Under the pieces are notes generated by a model, which ran no database searches, had not been told where the DNA came from, and saw only the letters and a program-made list of their open reading frames with translations. 64,000 nt of DNA from Umbilicaria muhlenbergii (Eukaryota; Ascomycota; Lecanoromycetes; Umbilicariales; Umbilicariaceae). Shown here piece after piece: positions 11,205 to 24,133 of this stretch. Every line of letters begins with the position of its first letter. Within the stretch, counting starts at the first letter, position 1. The stretch covers positions 3,809,072 to 3,873,071 of the forward strand of contig KK106983.1 in the NCBI GenBank assembly GCA_000611775.1. The letters run 5' to 3'. The position numbers and the translations under genes are program-made.

Positions 11205-11871
11205 GATTTCGCTGTTGGATAGGTCGGTATCTAGCTAGGTGTGTTTTGTCTTGGATGGAGGTTTGTGATTGTAGTGAAAGTCACGAATAGTTTATCCAAC
11301 ACATAATATTATTTTGGAGACGAGGGGGACCGTTCGACGAGTATAGCTTGGTAGGCTATCAAACAGCGGCGCGGCCCGGGAGTCGATTAATTCGCGCGCG
11401 TACTCTTTGACGCTTACCTAACCGGGGTGTTTAGTAACCCACCTGCACATAACGGATAGATATCCTGGGGACTTGGCAGCGTTGACCGGATATCAAATTC
11501 AACCACTACCAAGAGGTCTCAACCCTATGAACAATCATTCGTCCTTCTTTCTCACCATCCATCCACCGGGTATCAAAGTAGGTATGTGAATAATCATCGT
11601 CATTTTTTCTCACAATCTAACTACCCGGTACGGGTATGGCCTTCGATAATAAATATGTTGTGCTCGCGACTCAGTGTATATCTTTCTTTTCTCTACTTCA
11701 AACTTACATGTCGATAAGATCTGTTACGCTTTCTCGTTTGCACCTCAGTATAGAGTCTGCTCCTTGTACAACATCTATTCTTCCAGGCACCACCAATTCT
11801 CGCCAAATCGAACCATCACTCCCCATCCACTTCAAGTTCCAATCCCCCTCCCTCTCTACCGCTCACCTACA
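11205..11871. promoter_or_regulatory. Shared divergent promoter region, cupin / MDR gene
   Basis: 667 bp between the two divergent start codons. It includes a CG-rich patch at 11360-11400 and two similar stretches around a CGGGTATCAAAGTAGGTATGTGAATAATCA-like motif (about 11465-11625). The upstream ATG at 11674 in frame with the MDR gene lacks family similarity and was not used as the start. Confidence 0.35.
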
Positions 11872-13119
11872 ATGGACCCCACAAAGGTTCCAACCACAAT
11901 GCAAGCCATCACTCTCGGCACCGCCCCGCAGAAAGCGACATTAGCTTCGTCCCAGCCAGTACCCTCCCTCACCCCAAACAGAACCCAACTCCTCGTCAAA
12001 GTCCTCTTCGCCGCCCAAAACCCGCCAGACGTCTTCTCCCTCGACCCCGCACAATCCTCCCGCTTCGCCCATCCACAAAATGTCATGGGGTCCGACTTCT
12101 CCGGCGTGGTCGTCTCCAGCAAATCCACCTTGGTCCCTTCAGGATCTCGAGTCTGCGGTTTCGTTCCAGGAAACGCTACTCCCGTAGGGGCGTTCGCGGA
12201 GTATCTTGTTGTGGATGAGGAGATGGTAATTAAAGTCCCCGATAATGAGGCGATGGAGATGGATGAGGCAAGTACGTTAGGGATGAGTTTTTTGACTGCG
12301 TTGGGGGCGTTGGGGAGATGGTTGGGTCTGAACCTAGATCCAGATTCGACGACAGGGGCTACCACCGTGGAGAAAAATGAAACGAAAATAGAAAGACTTA
12401 ACGGCAACAGCAATAATAGCAACGAATTTGAATTCGAATCGCGAACTCCGGTACTCGTCTGGGGCGGCTCCACCGCCGTGGGCCACTACGCGATTCAACT
12501 GCTCAAGCTCGCCGGCGAAGGGAAACGGTTCATGGTCATAACGACTGGTTCAAGAGCGTCCATTCCGCGGCTACAGAAACTGGGCGCTGATGTTGTCCTC
12601 GCGCGCGAAGATGGTGTCGAGGAGAATCTCAAAGAAATCAAGAGGGCCTCGTCGTTAGCTAGGGGCCGAGGACTCGCACGAGCACTCGATTGCTTTTCGT
12701 CAAAGGAGTCGGCGGCCGCGTGTGCGAGGGCGCTTTCATCATCACCCGGCAAGGGGAGGCTTCATACGTTGTTTCCTGTCGAGCTGCCTAAGGAGGTACG
12801 CGAGGGAGTGCGTAAGACGTTCGGATTGGTGCAGACCTCGCTCGGGCCTGAATACGCGGATATGAGTGTGCTGGATTGGATGAACCCGAGGCCCACGAAA
12901 GAGGAGATGTGGAAAGATCATGCACTCGCGGCAAGCTGGTACGGGTTTGATCGGGGGTTTGCGTATGGGCTGTTGAGGGATAAGAAGCTGCAACCGATGC
13001 CCATTCGTAGGTGGGAAGGAGGGTTGGCCGGGATCCAGGGAGGGATTGATGCGATGCGTGAGGGTCGTGCCGCGGGCGTGAAGATTGTGCATCAGATAGC
13101 GGAGGAGAGGGAGAGTTGA
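11872..13119 (+). CDS. MDR-superfamily oxidoreductase (trans-enoyl-reductase / quinone-reductase-like), 415 aa
   Basis: ATG 11872 (MDPTKVPTTMQAITLG) is chosen because family similarity begins there, although the frame is open further upstream. The N-terminal GroES-like fold contains VLFAAQNPPDVFSLD and MGSDFSGVVV. The cofactor domain has VLVWGGSTAVGHYAIQLLKL, an NADP(H)-binding Rossmann motif. The zinc-ligand pattern of classical alcohol dehydrogenases is absent, as in LovC/ToxD-type enoyl reductases. These are often clustered with polyketide synthases, but none is visible here. An Asn/Ser/Glu-rich insert (about residues 160-185, EKNETKIERLNGNSNNSNEF) interrupts the two domains and looks like a lineage-specific loop. 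Intronless and apparently intact. Substrate unknown. Confidence 0.85.
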   Translation: MDPTKVPTTMQAITLGTAPQKATLASSQPVPSLTPNRTQLLVKVLFAAQNPPDVFSLDPAQSSRFAHPQNVMGSDFSGVVVSSKSTLVPSGSRVCGFVPGNATPVGAFAEYLVVDEEMVIKVPDNEAMEMDEASTLGMSFLTALGALGRWLGLNLDPDSTTGATTVEKNETKIERLNGNSNNSNEFEFESRTPVLVWGGSTAVGHYAIQLLKLAGEGKRFMVITTGSRASIPRLQKLGADVVLAREDGVEENLKEIKRASSLARGRGLARALDCFSSKESAAACARALSSSPGKGRLHTLFPVELPKEVREGVRKTFGLVQTSLGPEYADMSVLDWMNPRPTKEEMWKDHALAASWYGFDRGFAYGLLRDKKLQPMPIRRWEGGLAGIQGGIDAMREGRAAGVKIVHQIAEERES

Positions 13120-13700
13120 GTGTGCTCCATTCTTGTGAACTAGAGTAAACAAAAAGGGGAGTCTTCGGTTCTTCGCGCCCTTACACAGGGGGAATTGGTC
13201 CGACGACAGTCTGAGGCTGGGTAGGCAACTACTTGATATTGAAAGGGTAGCTTTGTATCTTTGATCTTTTTCGACTATAAAGCACTAAGAGTACCTGCTG
13301 GTTGAATTCTTTACGGCATCACCTGCCGTACCATCAGATGATCTTCTAAAGTGGAGCCTTTCCTGCCATCGTTGAAATTGTCCATGGATGAGCAGACACC
13401 GAGCTGTAGTGGTGAGCACAACTGCTCCGTGATGTTCTATCAGGAGCTGGTGCGTTCGTACATCACCGCTCTCATTCCTTATTTCTTGAACGGCAATCCT
13501 GGTCTGGATATCCTTCAAATCTTGTTTCACCGCGAATCCAACATGCATGATCTGATTTTCCGCACTCACCCGCACGGATCTGTTGAAATTCGCCGATTCG
13601 CCGCCGAGCAGACGTCATTGGAGCAGGGGTTTAGGGCAGGGGTTCTAGCGAGAAAAGCAGTCACGTCATGGGCGTACGTATGTCTAGGCTTGGCGAAAAG
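13120..13700. other. Spacer before the AT-rich block
   Basis: About 580 bp of normal composition. Overlapping open frames on both strands (13351-13707 plus, 13285-13575 minus) begin with GTG rather than ATG and resemble nothing I recognise; neither is called. The composition drops sharply to AT-rich at about 13.7 kb. Confidence 0.4.
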
Positions 13701-16308
13701 CTCTTAAACATGTATATTAACAGCTTGAAAGCCTTGAGTTCCTGCTTTCTTCTTTACGTTCATTTTATTCAATTTGGACTGATATTTAGCTAGTGCAATA
13801 ATACATATTATTTAACCTCTAAATAATTGTTTTATACATGAGCTTGCTCATGTTAAATCTCCATAGGGGGTTCCAAATCACGTTCAGCTGCTAATGAAGC
13901 AGATTTTTCTGTTTCAGAGGGTGCTTTTTTTCCTCTTCAAGACTAGACTTCTTGTGTGCTTGGCATGACTTGCAAATTCTTCAAAAATACTACTGCATTC
14001 ACTATGATCTACCTTGCCTGTAGTGCTTGTAAGCGTTTGAAACCCGCAGCTGAATATAATGAAGGCTATCAGTATTGAAAAACCTGTTCAGCTTGCAGAG
14101 CTGTAGGTTCAGGGTCCTTTTTCATAATCTTTCTAACCTGTGTTTTAGAAGGGCTCACGCCGGCGTGTTCATACAACAGTTTAAGATGATTCACATTCAC
14201 CTTCAGTGAAATGCATCTGTGTAAGACTGCCACTCAGTGAATTGAGCCTGAACATTCACTTTAATTATCTTGAGGTGAAAGCTGAGCAAGATAAACAAAC
14301 ACATCATGTTGTTGAGGCAAAGGAAAAGACTGCATGAGCTCAACAACATGTGCAGAATTAAAAAAATATCCTGACTTCAACATCACCTGCACAAGTTGAA
14401 CAGTCTGAACAGCTTGAACAGCTTTGTTCTCAGTGTCACTGCTCATGATCACTCAATCAATTTCACTCATCACAGCAGGAAAGCTCTGCTGCAGTAATCA
14501 TTACCTGTCAGGAATGTTAAAGAACAATGCATCATGTTCATGATAATTCATTTTAAACACCTGTTCAGGTTTCATTTAATAGTCAGTTTACACCTTCTTG
14601 CAGTCAGGTGACTGCTGTGACTTCATCATCTTTACATGACTCTGCTGTTTCAGAGGAATACTGAGGATATATCAGGGATTTCTATCAAAACCTGACTCAA
14701 CTATGACAGGATGAATGCATTCAGTGTAATAAAAAGTGATTTGATATGAAGCTTAATTCTGAACAGGTCTGCAAACACTGCATTACTTGAGAAAGAAGTG
14801 AGAAATGCTGATTCTTTTTGAATAACATTTTCAGAGCTATTTCTGTACAGATGAGGTGATTTTTATGAATAAAGAAAAAAGATTATCAGTTTAAGTGTTT
14901 AAATTCATCACTTGTTGAAATACAAAGATGATTAATTTACTTGTCATTCATGGTTCTGCTATTATGCCTTTAATCACTTATTGTGTACGTAGTCAAAACA
15001 GCACTTCAGCTATGTTTGCAAGAAGTTAAATGACAAGAACATCACATTTCAGAATGAAAACATTTATTAAAAATTCCTCAATTGACCTCTTTCTTTTTAA
15101 GAGACCTCAAAGCGCTCTGATGTACTCTTTTTAAATTGAATATTAAAGGAATACTATCTTTCTTCCTTCTCTCTCATCTGCTTTTATTACCTTCAGCCCC
15201 CCCCCTCACCTGTCAGCTCACTGCTTATGCAGATGAAATGTTGAATTGTAATCATGTGCAGGTTAAAACTTTATCAGTTAAATGTTCTTTCTGTTAAACA
15301 TCATTATATATCAGCCTCAGGGACTGCTGCAGGTGTAGACATGCTTAAATGCACTGATTTTTCACTCATATTATATGTTTCAGGTTTATTACTTATCTCT
15401 TGCTTCATCACTCTTATTTGTCATATCTGCTTAATCATGCAAGCTCATACCTCTAGTGAGAGATCCTCTCATGGTGAATCATTTTACAATAAATTATGAG
15501 TTTAATTAATGTTTAAATTATCACCTGTTGCTGTTGCTTACTGCTTTCACTTTAATCTTCACTGCTTTAACCTTCACTGCTGTCAACTCTGCTGTCATCA
15601 ACCCCGCTGTTGATCAAGTTGAGCAATCAAAGTTTGCCTCAATATAAACCTTCAATATCAATCAGTTATAAAGTTGAAAAACTGACTGAAAAAGATGTCA
15701 ATTCTTCATATGAATTCTACTCTGAAAATTGAATAAATAGAAACATTTATATATATATATATATAAAGGCTCAATGAATAAAACTTTAAATAAATACTCA
15801 TACACCTCAAGTTGTTATCCACGCCGCCGTGTACACAAAAGGCAGTCACACAGCTTTTAAAAAAGTATGAAATATGAGTCTCTGAAGGCTTCAAGTGTAT
15901 TTAAACTCAATGAGATAAACTACACTCAATGAGCAGAGAGAATAAGAAGTTTTTTAAAAGTATAAAGCTACTGAGATATCATAGACAGAACAAACACTAA
16001 GTTAAAAAGAAAAAAAAACTTAAATGAGAAGATATTAAGTCTTTTATTAAAAAGTATAAGAAGTAAAAGAAGATTAATAAAAAGATTTAATATATTATTA
16101 TTTTACTCTTCTGAGAGTAAAATATTTGTAAAAGGTTAATCTATGATGAATGTCATATAAGTGTTGAACAGGGTGTCATAAGCAATATAATCATGATAAA
16201 GTCAATGCAATGATCATATGTTTTTTATTAAGTGACAAAATTAATTATTAAAGAAGCAGGTTTCTGCACTTTCTTGTGAAAAGTTTTCACTTGATGTCAA
16301 GGCGCTAG

Positions 16309-16770
16309 TGTAACAGGTGATGCCATAATGATGAAGATAATACAATCATTCAATGAACTATATCAATGTTCATTTAATCACAGCACTTGGTTCAATGAAC
16401 TATTAATCACATGTAGACTTGAATAGGCTGAAGGTTGTAGACTTATGAGATTGCATTTGATACATGAGTTGAGCATGAGCTTCTAACTATGAATCTACCT
16501 GTGATTATATAAAATTTTAAAAGACTCATGTGTAACTGTACTGCTTGATGTGTGTAATCTCTCTGCTCAGGGTGCTCATGCTCTGAGCATCATGAGCAGT
16601 TGAGTGCTCAAGGTGCTCATGCCTCAAGCATCATGAGTAATACCACATGTACACTTACTGTGCATATCAATTAAGTGCTCAGGGTGCTCATGCTCTGAGC
16701 ATCATGAACAGTACTACATGTACATCTGCTATGCATATCAATCAGGTACTGTTTAGTGAGAGGTGTAACA
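16309..16770 (-). repeat. LTR, 3' copy relative to element
   Basis: 462-bp repeat matching 22799-23260 along its whole length. It contains three internal copies of a GTGCTCAxGxTGCTCATG...GAGCATCATGAG block (about 16567-16710), each a near-palindrome. It ends TGTAACA next to the internal purine-rich tract. Confidence 0.85.
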
Positions 16771-17303
16771 CTAGCTCTCTTCTCAACATTTTCATCCTCA
16801 AAAACTCAACCTTTCTCATGCCTTCATTCAATATTAGAAAGAAGAAGTCATCTACTTCTCATCATTTCTGTTTGACTGATTTGATCACTGAAAATGAAAG
16901 AATTATCATGTGAACATGTGATCACTGCCTGACTGATGACAAGAAGTGCAAGATGTTAAATGATTATGATAAGTGTGACATCTGCATTCAGCTGAGCATT
17001 TCTTGTGACTTGTTCATCTCTCTGAAGGAGATCAACAAGGTGAGTGTGAAGATTCATCACTTAAAAAAGGACAAGGATGCTGTCACAGCACAAAAGTGAG
17101 AAATAAAAATGAAGAAAGAAAGACTTCACAAACAGATCACTTTCCTGAGGAAGAAACAGTCAGACTTAATTCATACTGAACTTCAGAACATTGAAGAGCT
17201 GAAGATGAATAAACACATGACTGTTGTAACTGCTGATCTTTTTAACAGGCCTTCCCTCAACTTCCTCATGCTTAAGACTTTCAGTCTCAGTGATGTGAAC
17301 TGA
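16640..17303 (+). other. Antisense coding-like tract in the element's 3' region
   Basis: On the strand opposite to gag-pol, the internal region beside the 3' LTR keeps residual coding similarity. There are paired CxxC-type cysteines followed by a Lys/Glu-rich coiled-coil-like stretch (KKERLHKQITFLRKKQSD). Several fungal gypsy families are known to carry an extra antisense gene of this type near their 3' end. It is broken here. Confidence 0.4.
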
Positions 17304-20300
17304 CTTCTTGCAGATTTCTTTGCTGAAATTGATGCAGTTTCACTGCACAATGAGTAAAATTCTCTTCTGATTCTCATGTGTTTCCTTCATTATTGTATCC
17401 TTTTCATTTGATCAGATAGTGTGACTCATCATTTATATCTTGCTGATTTAGAATTTCCTCTACCTTGAACTCAGCATCTTGACTTTTCAGGTCAATCTCT
17501 GATGAATTTTCTTATATTGATGTTTTCAGGTCTGCTGATTTGAGTAGTGATACATGAAATACTGAATGTATTCACATAGTGAGTGAAAGTTTAAGCTCAT
17601 AGTTGATGCTTCTCTTAGTTTTAGTAATTTGAAAAGGTCTCAACTTCATGTGATTTAATTTGTTGCTAAATCACTTTGTCTTCATATTGCAATGCAGAAG
17701 ATATACTTTATTCTTCTTTTTAAAAGTAGGTCCTTTATCTCTCTTTTTATTATAATATATCACTGATTTTTCTGAGGTGAATTTAATATTCCTCTGCAGC
17801 ATTTCATGCAAGTTCTTAAGGTGATTCACTTGTATTCTTGCTCATTATGTTATCATTATTAGTCCCCTGACCTCATTCATAATCAGGTTGAAACTGTAAT
17901 TGATGTAAAATAATGATACTTCAGTTGTCTCTGTTGCTGCTGAATTGTATATTAACTGAGCTATCAGTAAGAGTTCTATTCAATTAGTTTACTGATAATT
18001 AACATAACACTGTAAGTACTGTTTCATAATTTAATTAAGTCATTCAGTCTGCCCGTCTGTTTGAGGATGATATGATGTTGATAACTTGTGATGAATCTCT
18101 AGTTGATTCATTAATGATTTTCAGAACTTAAAGGTGAAGAGTTTGTCTTTATCAGAGATTATCTCTTTCAGCAGTTCATGATTGACTGTTATAATTCTTA
18201 AAAACATATATGTGAGTTCCTCTGCTGATGATGCTTCATTATAAGGTATGAAGTATTCATACTTCATAAGTCTGTCAGTGATAATTAATATTGAGTCATA
18301 GACTGCTTTCATCAGGGGTTTTTTTAACTTTGATAACTTAATCACAAAGTTTAATGTGATGCTTGCTCATGATCTCAGTGATGTCCTTGATGATTTAAGT
18401 AAACTGTATGACTTATGTTGATCTGCTTTGCTTCTTCAGTAGATGTCACACTTTTAAATGATTTTTTCAATTTTCTTCCTCATATGTGAGAAGTAATACA
18501 TTCTTGTGAGTCATTCTATCATCTTGTTAATTCCCTGGTGATCATGTGTCTTGTTGAAATGACTTTCCTTTATTAGCTTTCATTGAAGATTAACAGGAAC
18601 ATAGATCAAGTTTTAAAAAAATAATAAGCTTTTCTCCTTTTCAAAGCTTTCATGATCTTTAATATTCTGAAGAACCTGTTGTGTTAACTTGTCATTCTTC
18701 AACACTTTTTGAATCTCATTTTTAAAAACATCATCCTTTACCTGTATGATGAGGTTGAATTGTTTATTGAAAGACATGTTCTCTTGCTCATCCTCTTGAA
18801 GAATAACATGACTGATGATCAGCTTATCTTGTAAGTAATCAGCTCATTGACTGAGAATGTTCACTTTAACATTCTTTGATCCTTTTTAATAATGAATTTT
18901 GAAATTATACTGTGACAATTCTTCTGATCAACACACTTGTCTTTGATTTAAGACTTTCATTGTCATGAAATACAACAGATTCTTATGATTTGAGTATATT
19001 TAAACCTCATGTTTAAGTCCTTTCAGATACACATGTCATTGTTTGAATGCATCAATAATAATTAACAGCTCCTTGTCATGTATCTTGTAATTCATTTCAA
19101 CACTTGCAAACTTTCTTGAATAAAAAGCTACTGAGTGCAGACGTTTCTTATCATCTGATTGATTAATGCATGCTTTTATAACTTCATCTGACGCGTCTGT
19201 CTTGAGTGTAATAGGTTTCTCAGGGTTGAAACTCATGAGAATCAGTTGAGAAGTGAATTTTTTCTTCAACTCATTGAAGGCTTTCTGTGCTTCAGATGAT
19301 CACTTAAATTTCTGATCTTTTCTGATCAACTCTGTTAGAGGTGATGTGATTTTTAAATACTTCTCAATAAACTTCTTATAAAAGTTCATGAACTCAAGGA
19401 AGAATTATACTTCCTTGATGTTCCTTGATACTGATCATTCAATCATAAATTATATTTTCTCAGAGTTCATTCATAATCCTTCTGATGTTACAATGAAGCT
19501 TAAAAAGTGTACTTTCTTGAAATGAAAAAGATTCTTCTCAGACTTTATCTGCAATCCTGCATCCTGAAGTGCTTATAAAACTTTGCAGACATGTTGAACA
19601 TGCTGCTCCTTCATCTTGAAGTAAATCAGTATGTTGTTGAGGTACATAATCATGAACTGATTCAAATATTCTCACAGTATGTTATTGATAAAAGCCTGAA
19701 ATGTTGCTGACGTGTTTGTCAATTCAAAAGGCATTATTAAATACTCATAAAGTCTTAATCTTGTTTAGAACACAGTTTTTCATTCATCTCCTTCTTTGAT
19801 ATGAATCTGGTTGAAGGCTCCTGAAATATTAAACTTAATAAATCATTATGCTCTCTGAAACTGATCCTGCAGTTCTGAAATAAGCAGCAAAGGGTAACTG
19901 TTTTTGATGATGATATTGTTCAGTGCTCAGTAGTTGACACACAACCTGAGTGAACTGTCTGACTTTGATACAAACAGTATTGAATATTCAGCTGAAGATT
20001 GTGATTCTCATATGAATCCTTTTCATAAGTTCTCCTTTAAGTATTCTCACAAAGTGTTTAACTTCTGAGGTGATAATGAGTAGATAGGTTGCTTCATTGA
20101 TGTGTAATCTTTCATGATCTTGATTTCATGATCTCATTTTTAATGTTTCAGCAAGACATCCTGATCTTTTACAGTTATAAACAATTCCTCAAAGTCTTTA
20201 TATTCTTTAGGGATAAATAACTTGATAATGAGGTCTCAGTCATCTTTGATTCACCTGCTTCACAGTATCTTTGCATCAGGATTCTTCAATTCCTCATGCA

Positions 20301-22017
20301 TATCTTAAATTAACATAATGAAGATCTTCACACCTTCAGGTGAGTTCAGGACTGAATATAACTTATTAAAATTATCACTCTTAATGAAGTATATCTCATT
20401 TTCAGCTCAATCAATCATTGAATTGATCACTCAGAGTCATGATATTCTTAGAATTATATCACTTCCTGATTGCTCTGTTATGTTGAATTGAATCTTCTCC
20501 CAATGTTGACCTAAATGCATAGACGTGAGAACCGTCTCTTTATTTACTTATTCATCATTATGTTTCATAAAGATCTCATTGAACCTTTGAAGTTTAAAGG
20601 GATTCTGCTTCACCTGTGTTTAAATTACATGTTTCACAGCAAATTCTGAGTTCATGAAGTTCCTTGTACAGTCACTGTCTATTAGCAGTCAGGCTGACTG
20701 ATCATTGACTTTAACTTAAACATGAAAATTGCTCATGTCTTTCTGTGCTGCAGTGATGAACTCTCTTTGTCATTCACTGCCTGAAGGTTTTAAAATAAAT
20801 GTCTTCAGAGACCTCTGACCTGAAGGGTCTTCTAGTTTTTTAAATTAAAAGGAAAGAACCTTAAGTTTTTTTTTACATACTTAAAGTCTTTCAGATTCAC
20901 CTTCTGAGCTGAATGCTTACTCAGATCTCTTTTAAAGTATTCATTTCAGAGTTTTCATACTCTCATATGAAGTTCTCATGAGATGTGTGCTCTGTCAAGG
21001 GTAACATATTCTCCTCTGATGATGAACTGAGAACCTTTCAGTGATGTCTCTCTGATTATATCTTGATAATCAGTTTCTTCATGATCTTGTCTTTGTGTAA
21101 ATGCATCTTGAATAATGTAAAGGATTTGATTCTTTATCTTTTTTACTTACTTCACATACTCCTCTTTCTTGCTGAGGGCATTGAGTATTTCAGTATACAT
21201 TTGAATTCACCTTTCTTCATGAGTAGATAATCATTTGTTGTTGTCTTCTTTCATAAGCTTTTCTGAGTCTTTGAAATTTATTACTTTCATGAAGTCTTCC
21301 TCCTCACTAGATGAGGGTATCATATCATCATTGTTAATGTAATTATCTTCTTAGCTGAACTGCTTCTGCTTGACTTGATGTCTTTCCGTGTCTGTGATGA
21401 AGTCTCAGTGAGAGGTTGCAGCATATTCTTTTGTCTTCTTTGATTGACATGAAAATCATTCAGAGTCATTTTTGTCACTCTGATGAATTATACAGCTGTC
21501 ATCATAACAAGTTGTTCAAGACATAATGTTGTGCTGAACTGATTGCTTCAGTGCTGACTCTTTTAACACAGCAGCATATGTCTTCTTCTTCAGTGAAAAG
21601 ACTTTCATTGAGACTCAACAGTTGCATGTGAAATGTCCTGACTTCTCACAGTTATAACAATTTTCTTTGCCTCTGATACTCTTTGATATCTGCTTGATCC
21701 CTCTCTGAAATTGATTCCTGTGAAACATTGCATCAATTTTCATTGACTGAGGGCTGTAATAGGGCTGATTATTATACTGAGTGCTTTCATGAGGCTTGTT
21801 CATCTTCAGTGATATGTAATTCTTCTGGCTTTTCTTCATGAATCTCTCATACACATGATTGTTGATGATGACTGACTTTTTAATCATTTTGATTAAGGTA
21901 CTTGATCACTCTGATCAGAAGATTTCATCTTTGATGAAGTTCTTCAAACCTTTATAGTACTGCGCAGTCAAGGCAGTGTCATCTCAATTCATATACATGA
22001 CATTGTCAGAGCCACCA

Positions 22018-22295
22018 TATAATAGTATGACAGTACAACACTAGTATGACACTAGTACAACACTATAGTACGACACTATAGTATGACATTATATAAATAT
22101 GATGACTCAGCGCCTAGCGCCTTGACATCAAGTGAAAACTCTTCACAAGGAGGTTTGAAAACCTGCTTTCTTAATGATCAGTTTTGCCACTGAATAGAAG
22201 ATGTATAATCATTGCATTGACCTTATCATGACTTTTGCCTATGACACCCTGTTTAAACACCACTATGATGACTGTCATACACTCAGCCCCTTACA
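22018..22295 (-). repeat. Second copy of the older LTR relic, inside the gypsy element
   Basis: Reverse-complement match to the split relic at 16127-16308 / 23261-23352. Shared blocks include ACAGGGTGTCATA, GTTTTCACTTGATGTCAAGGC and GAGTCATCATATTTA. It lies between the CCHC part and the upstream part of gag, so it appears to have inserted into the gypsy element. Confidence 0.55.
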
Positions 22296-22798
22296 GACAT
22301 GTCTTTAAAAATTAATTATGTACATCATGACAGCTTCTTTCTGCATAATGTTGCAGATTTCTCACTTCATGATTTTTTTTTAATTAATGATCTCAAACAT
22401 GATTCTTATCTGCTTCTTGAACTCTTTTAAATTGATGAAGATTTCATTCATCTCATCATCATGATCCTTCTTCTTATTTTTCATATAATCTCAGAGGGTC
22501 AGCTTAAATCAATTGAGAGCATCAAACTTTAAATAAGAAGATGCATATAATACTTTGTTAAATTCCTTCTTGAACATGATGTGATTGAGGTGAATATAAG
22601 TATCAAGCTGAGTGAGAAATGAACTCAACATTCTTCATTCTTTTAAAAACTTGTCTGATGATGAGATCTTAATCTTCATCCCTGATGACATCAAATTCTT
22701 AATGACTGATGAATCATGACTGAAGGTTGCCATCCTTGTGAGGGACTCATGAGTCACAGTTCATTTCATGACTGATATTTTGAGAATGATGCTCAAAG

Positions 22799-23260
22799 TG
22801 TAACAGGTGATGTCATAATGACAGAGATAATATAATCATTCAATGAATTATATCAACATTCATTTAATCATGACGCTTGATTCAATAAACTACTAATCAC
22901 ATGTAGACTTGAATAAGCTGAAGGTTGTAAACTTATGAGATTGCATTTAATACATGAGTTGAGCATGAGCTCCTAACTATGAATCTACCTGTGATTATAT
23001 AAAACTTTAAAAGATTCATGTGTAATTGTATTACTTGATGTGTGTAATCTTCCTGCTCAGGGTGCTCATGCTCTGAGCATCATGAGTAATTAAGTGCTCA
23101 AGATGCTCATGCCCTGAGCATCATGAGCAGTATCACATGTACACTTACTGTGCATATCAATCAAGTGCTCAGGGTGCTCATGCCTTGAGCATCATGAGCA
23201 GTACTACATGTACGCCTGTTATGCATATCAACCAGGTACCATCTAGTGAGAGGTGTAACA
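22799..23260 (-). repeat. LTR, 5' copy relative to element
   Basis: 462-bp partner of 16309-16770 with the same TGTAACA termini and the same three GTGCTCA...CATGAG palindromic blocks. Confidence 0.85.
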
Positions 23261-23382
23261 ACTAGGTGCTGAGTCATCATATTTAAGTTATAATGATGTA
23301 CTGTCATACTGTCATATTGTCATACTGTCATACTGTCATACTGTTTGTTACAGCTCCCGTACTATAGTACTAGTTATGTACA

Positions 23383-23660
23383 CAGTGCATGCATAATAAT
23401 GAGACTGCTCATCATGCTTGACTATCAAGCAGGTGTGAGCATGATGAGCATGATTATATTATCTTAAGTGCTCACCCTGCTCACTTGTCAAGCAGGTGTG
23501 AGCATAGTGAGCACATGAATTTCTTAAAATTTATATAATCACAGGTAGATTCATAGTTAAAAGCTCATGCTCAACTCATGTATTAAAAATAATCTATCAA
23601 GAAGGCTTAATTCCAATGAATGTTCATTGAAATATTTTGTTAGTGCTCAGAATTAAGGTT
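23383..23660 (-). repeat. Diverged inverted fragment of the same LTR family
   Basis: Contains the reverse complement of LTR segments, for example ATAATCACAGGTAGATTCATAGTTA and the AGCTCATGCTCAACTCATG stretch, at greater divergence than the two paired LTRs. It is probably an older solo LTR remnant. Confidence 0.5.
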
Positions 23661-24133
23661 GTGTGCGTATGATTCAGTCTGAGGGTTCATTGAAATAAAC
23701 TTGCCAGATTCACTGCACTTCATCTCATCAGTTGAAATTGCCTTAAACTTGAGGATCCTGTCTGAATGACTGAGCTCTGTACACAACCTGAGATGCACTT
23801 CATCAGACTGTGTTGCGCGGGCATGCTATAATGTCAAGGTGAAGCCTTCATCCAGTTGCAGTTTGCTGAGAACCGCCCCTCAGTTAAACTTGACATTAAG
23901 CTTTCCCTCACTGTCATCACACCTTGAGAACATCATACGGATCTTTCAGTGAAAAGGTTTCAGCAATGCAACAAGCAAAGGTGTTAGGGTTTCACATTAA
24001 TCAGTTTGATTGAGTGTTGTACAGTCACAATATGCTGGAAATCACAACTTCAGATGTACTATCATGTTGAGCTGAAGCCTTCATTCAGTTGCAAACCTCA
24101 GGAAAACCCTTGACTTGAGGCTTGAGCAGTACT

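Larger units (their letters stand above)
16309..23260 (-). mobile_element. Ty3/gypsy-type LTR retrotransposon fossil
   Basis: Two 462-bp direct repeats (16309-16770 and 22799-23260), both running TGTAACA...TGTAACA, flank about 6 kb. The flanks give a near-identical 5-bp target duplication (gctag/actag). The orientation is minus: a purine-rich tract on the minus strand abuts the left repeat. Gag with a CCHC knuckle (about 21.6-22.7 kb) is followed by reverse transcriptase (about 19.3-20.4 kb), RNase H (about 19.0-19.3 kb) and integrase (about 18.1-18.7 kb), the Ty3/gypsy order. All coding parts are heavily broken. The two repeats differ at many sites (roughly a tenth by eye), so the insertion is old. 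Confidence 0.85.
16127..23352 (+). mobile_element. Older LTR relic interrupted by the gypsy element
   Basis: Left part 16127-16308 begins TGTAAAAGG and right part 23261-23352 ends TGTTACA. Together these resemble one LTR of an unknown family split by the 16309-23260 insertion. A second copy in opposite orientation at about 22018-22295 shows the same order of blocks uninterrupted. Flanking bases do not show a clear target duplication. It is an old, degraded solo-LTR-like fossil. Confidence 0.55.

Noticed and set aside
11674-11871. Upstream ATG of the MDR oxidoreductase
   Set aside because: The 66 extra residues have no family similarity and cover the promoter/leader region; ATG 11872 fits the family start.
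13285-13707. Overlapping frames on both strands before the AT-rich block
   Set aside because: Both begin with GTG and have no recognisable similarity.
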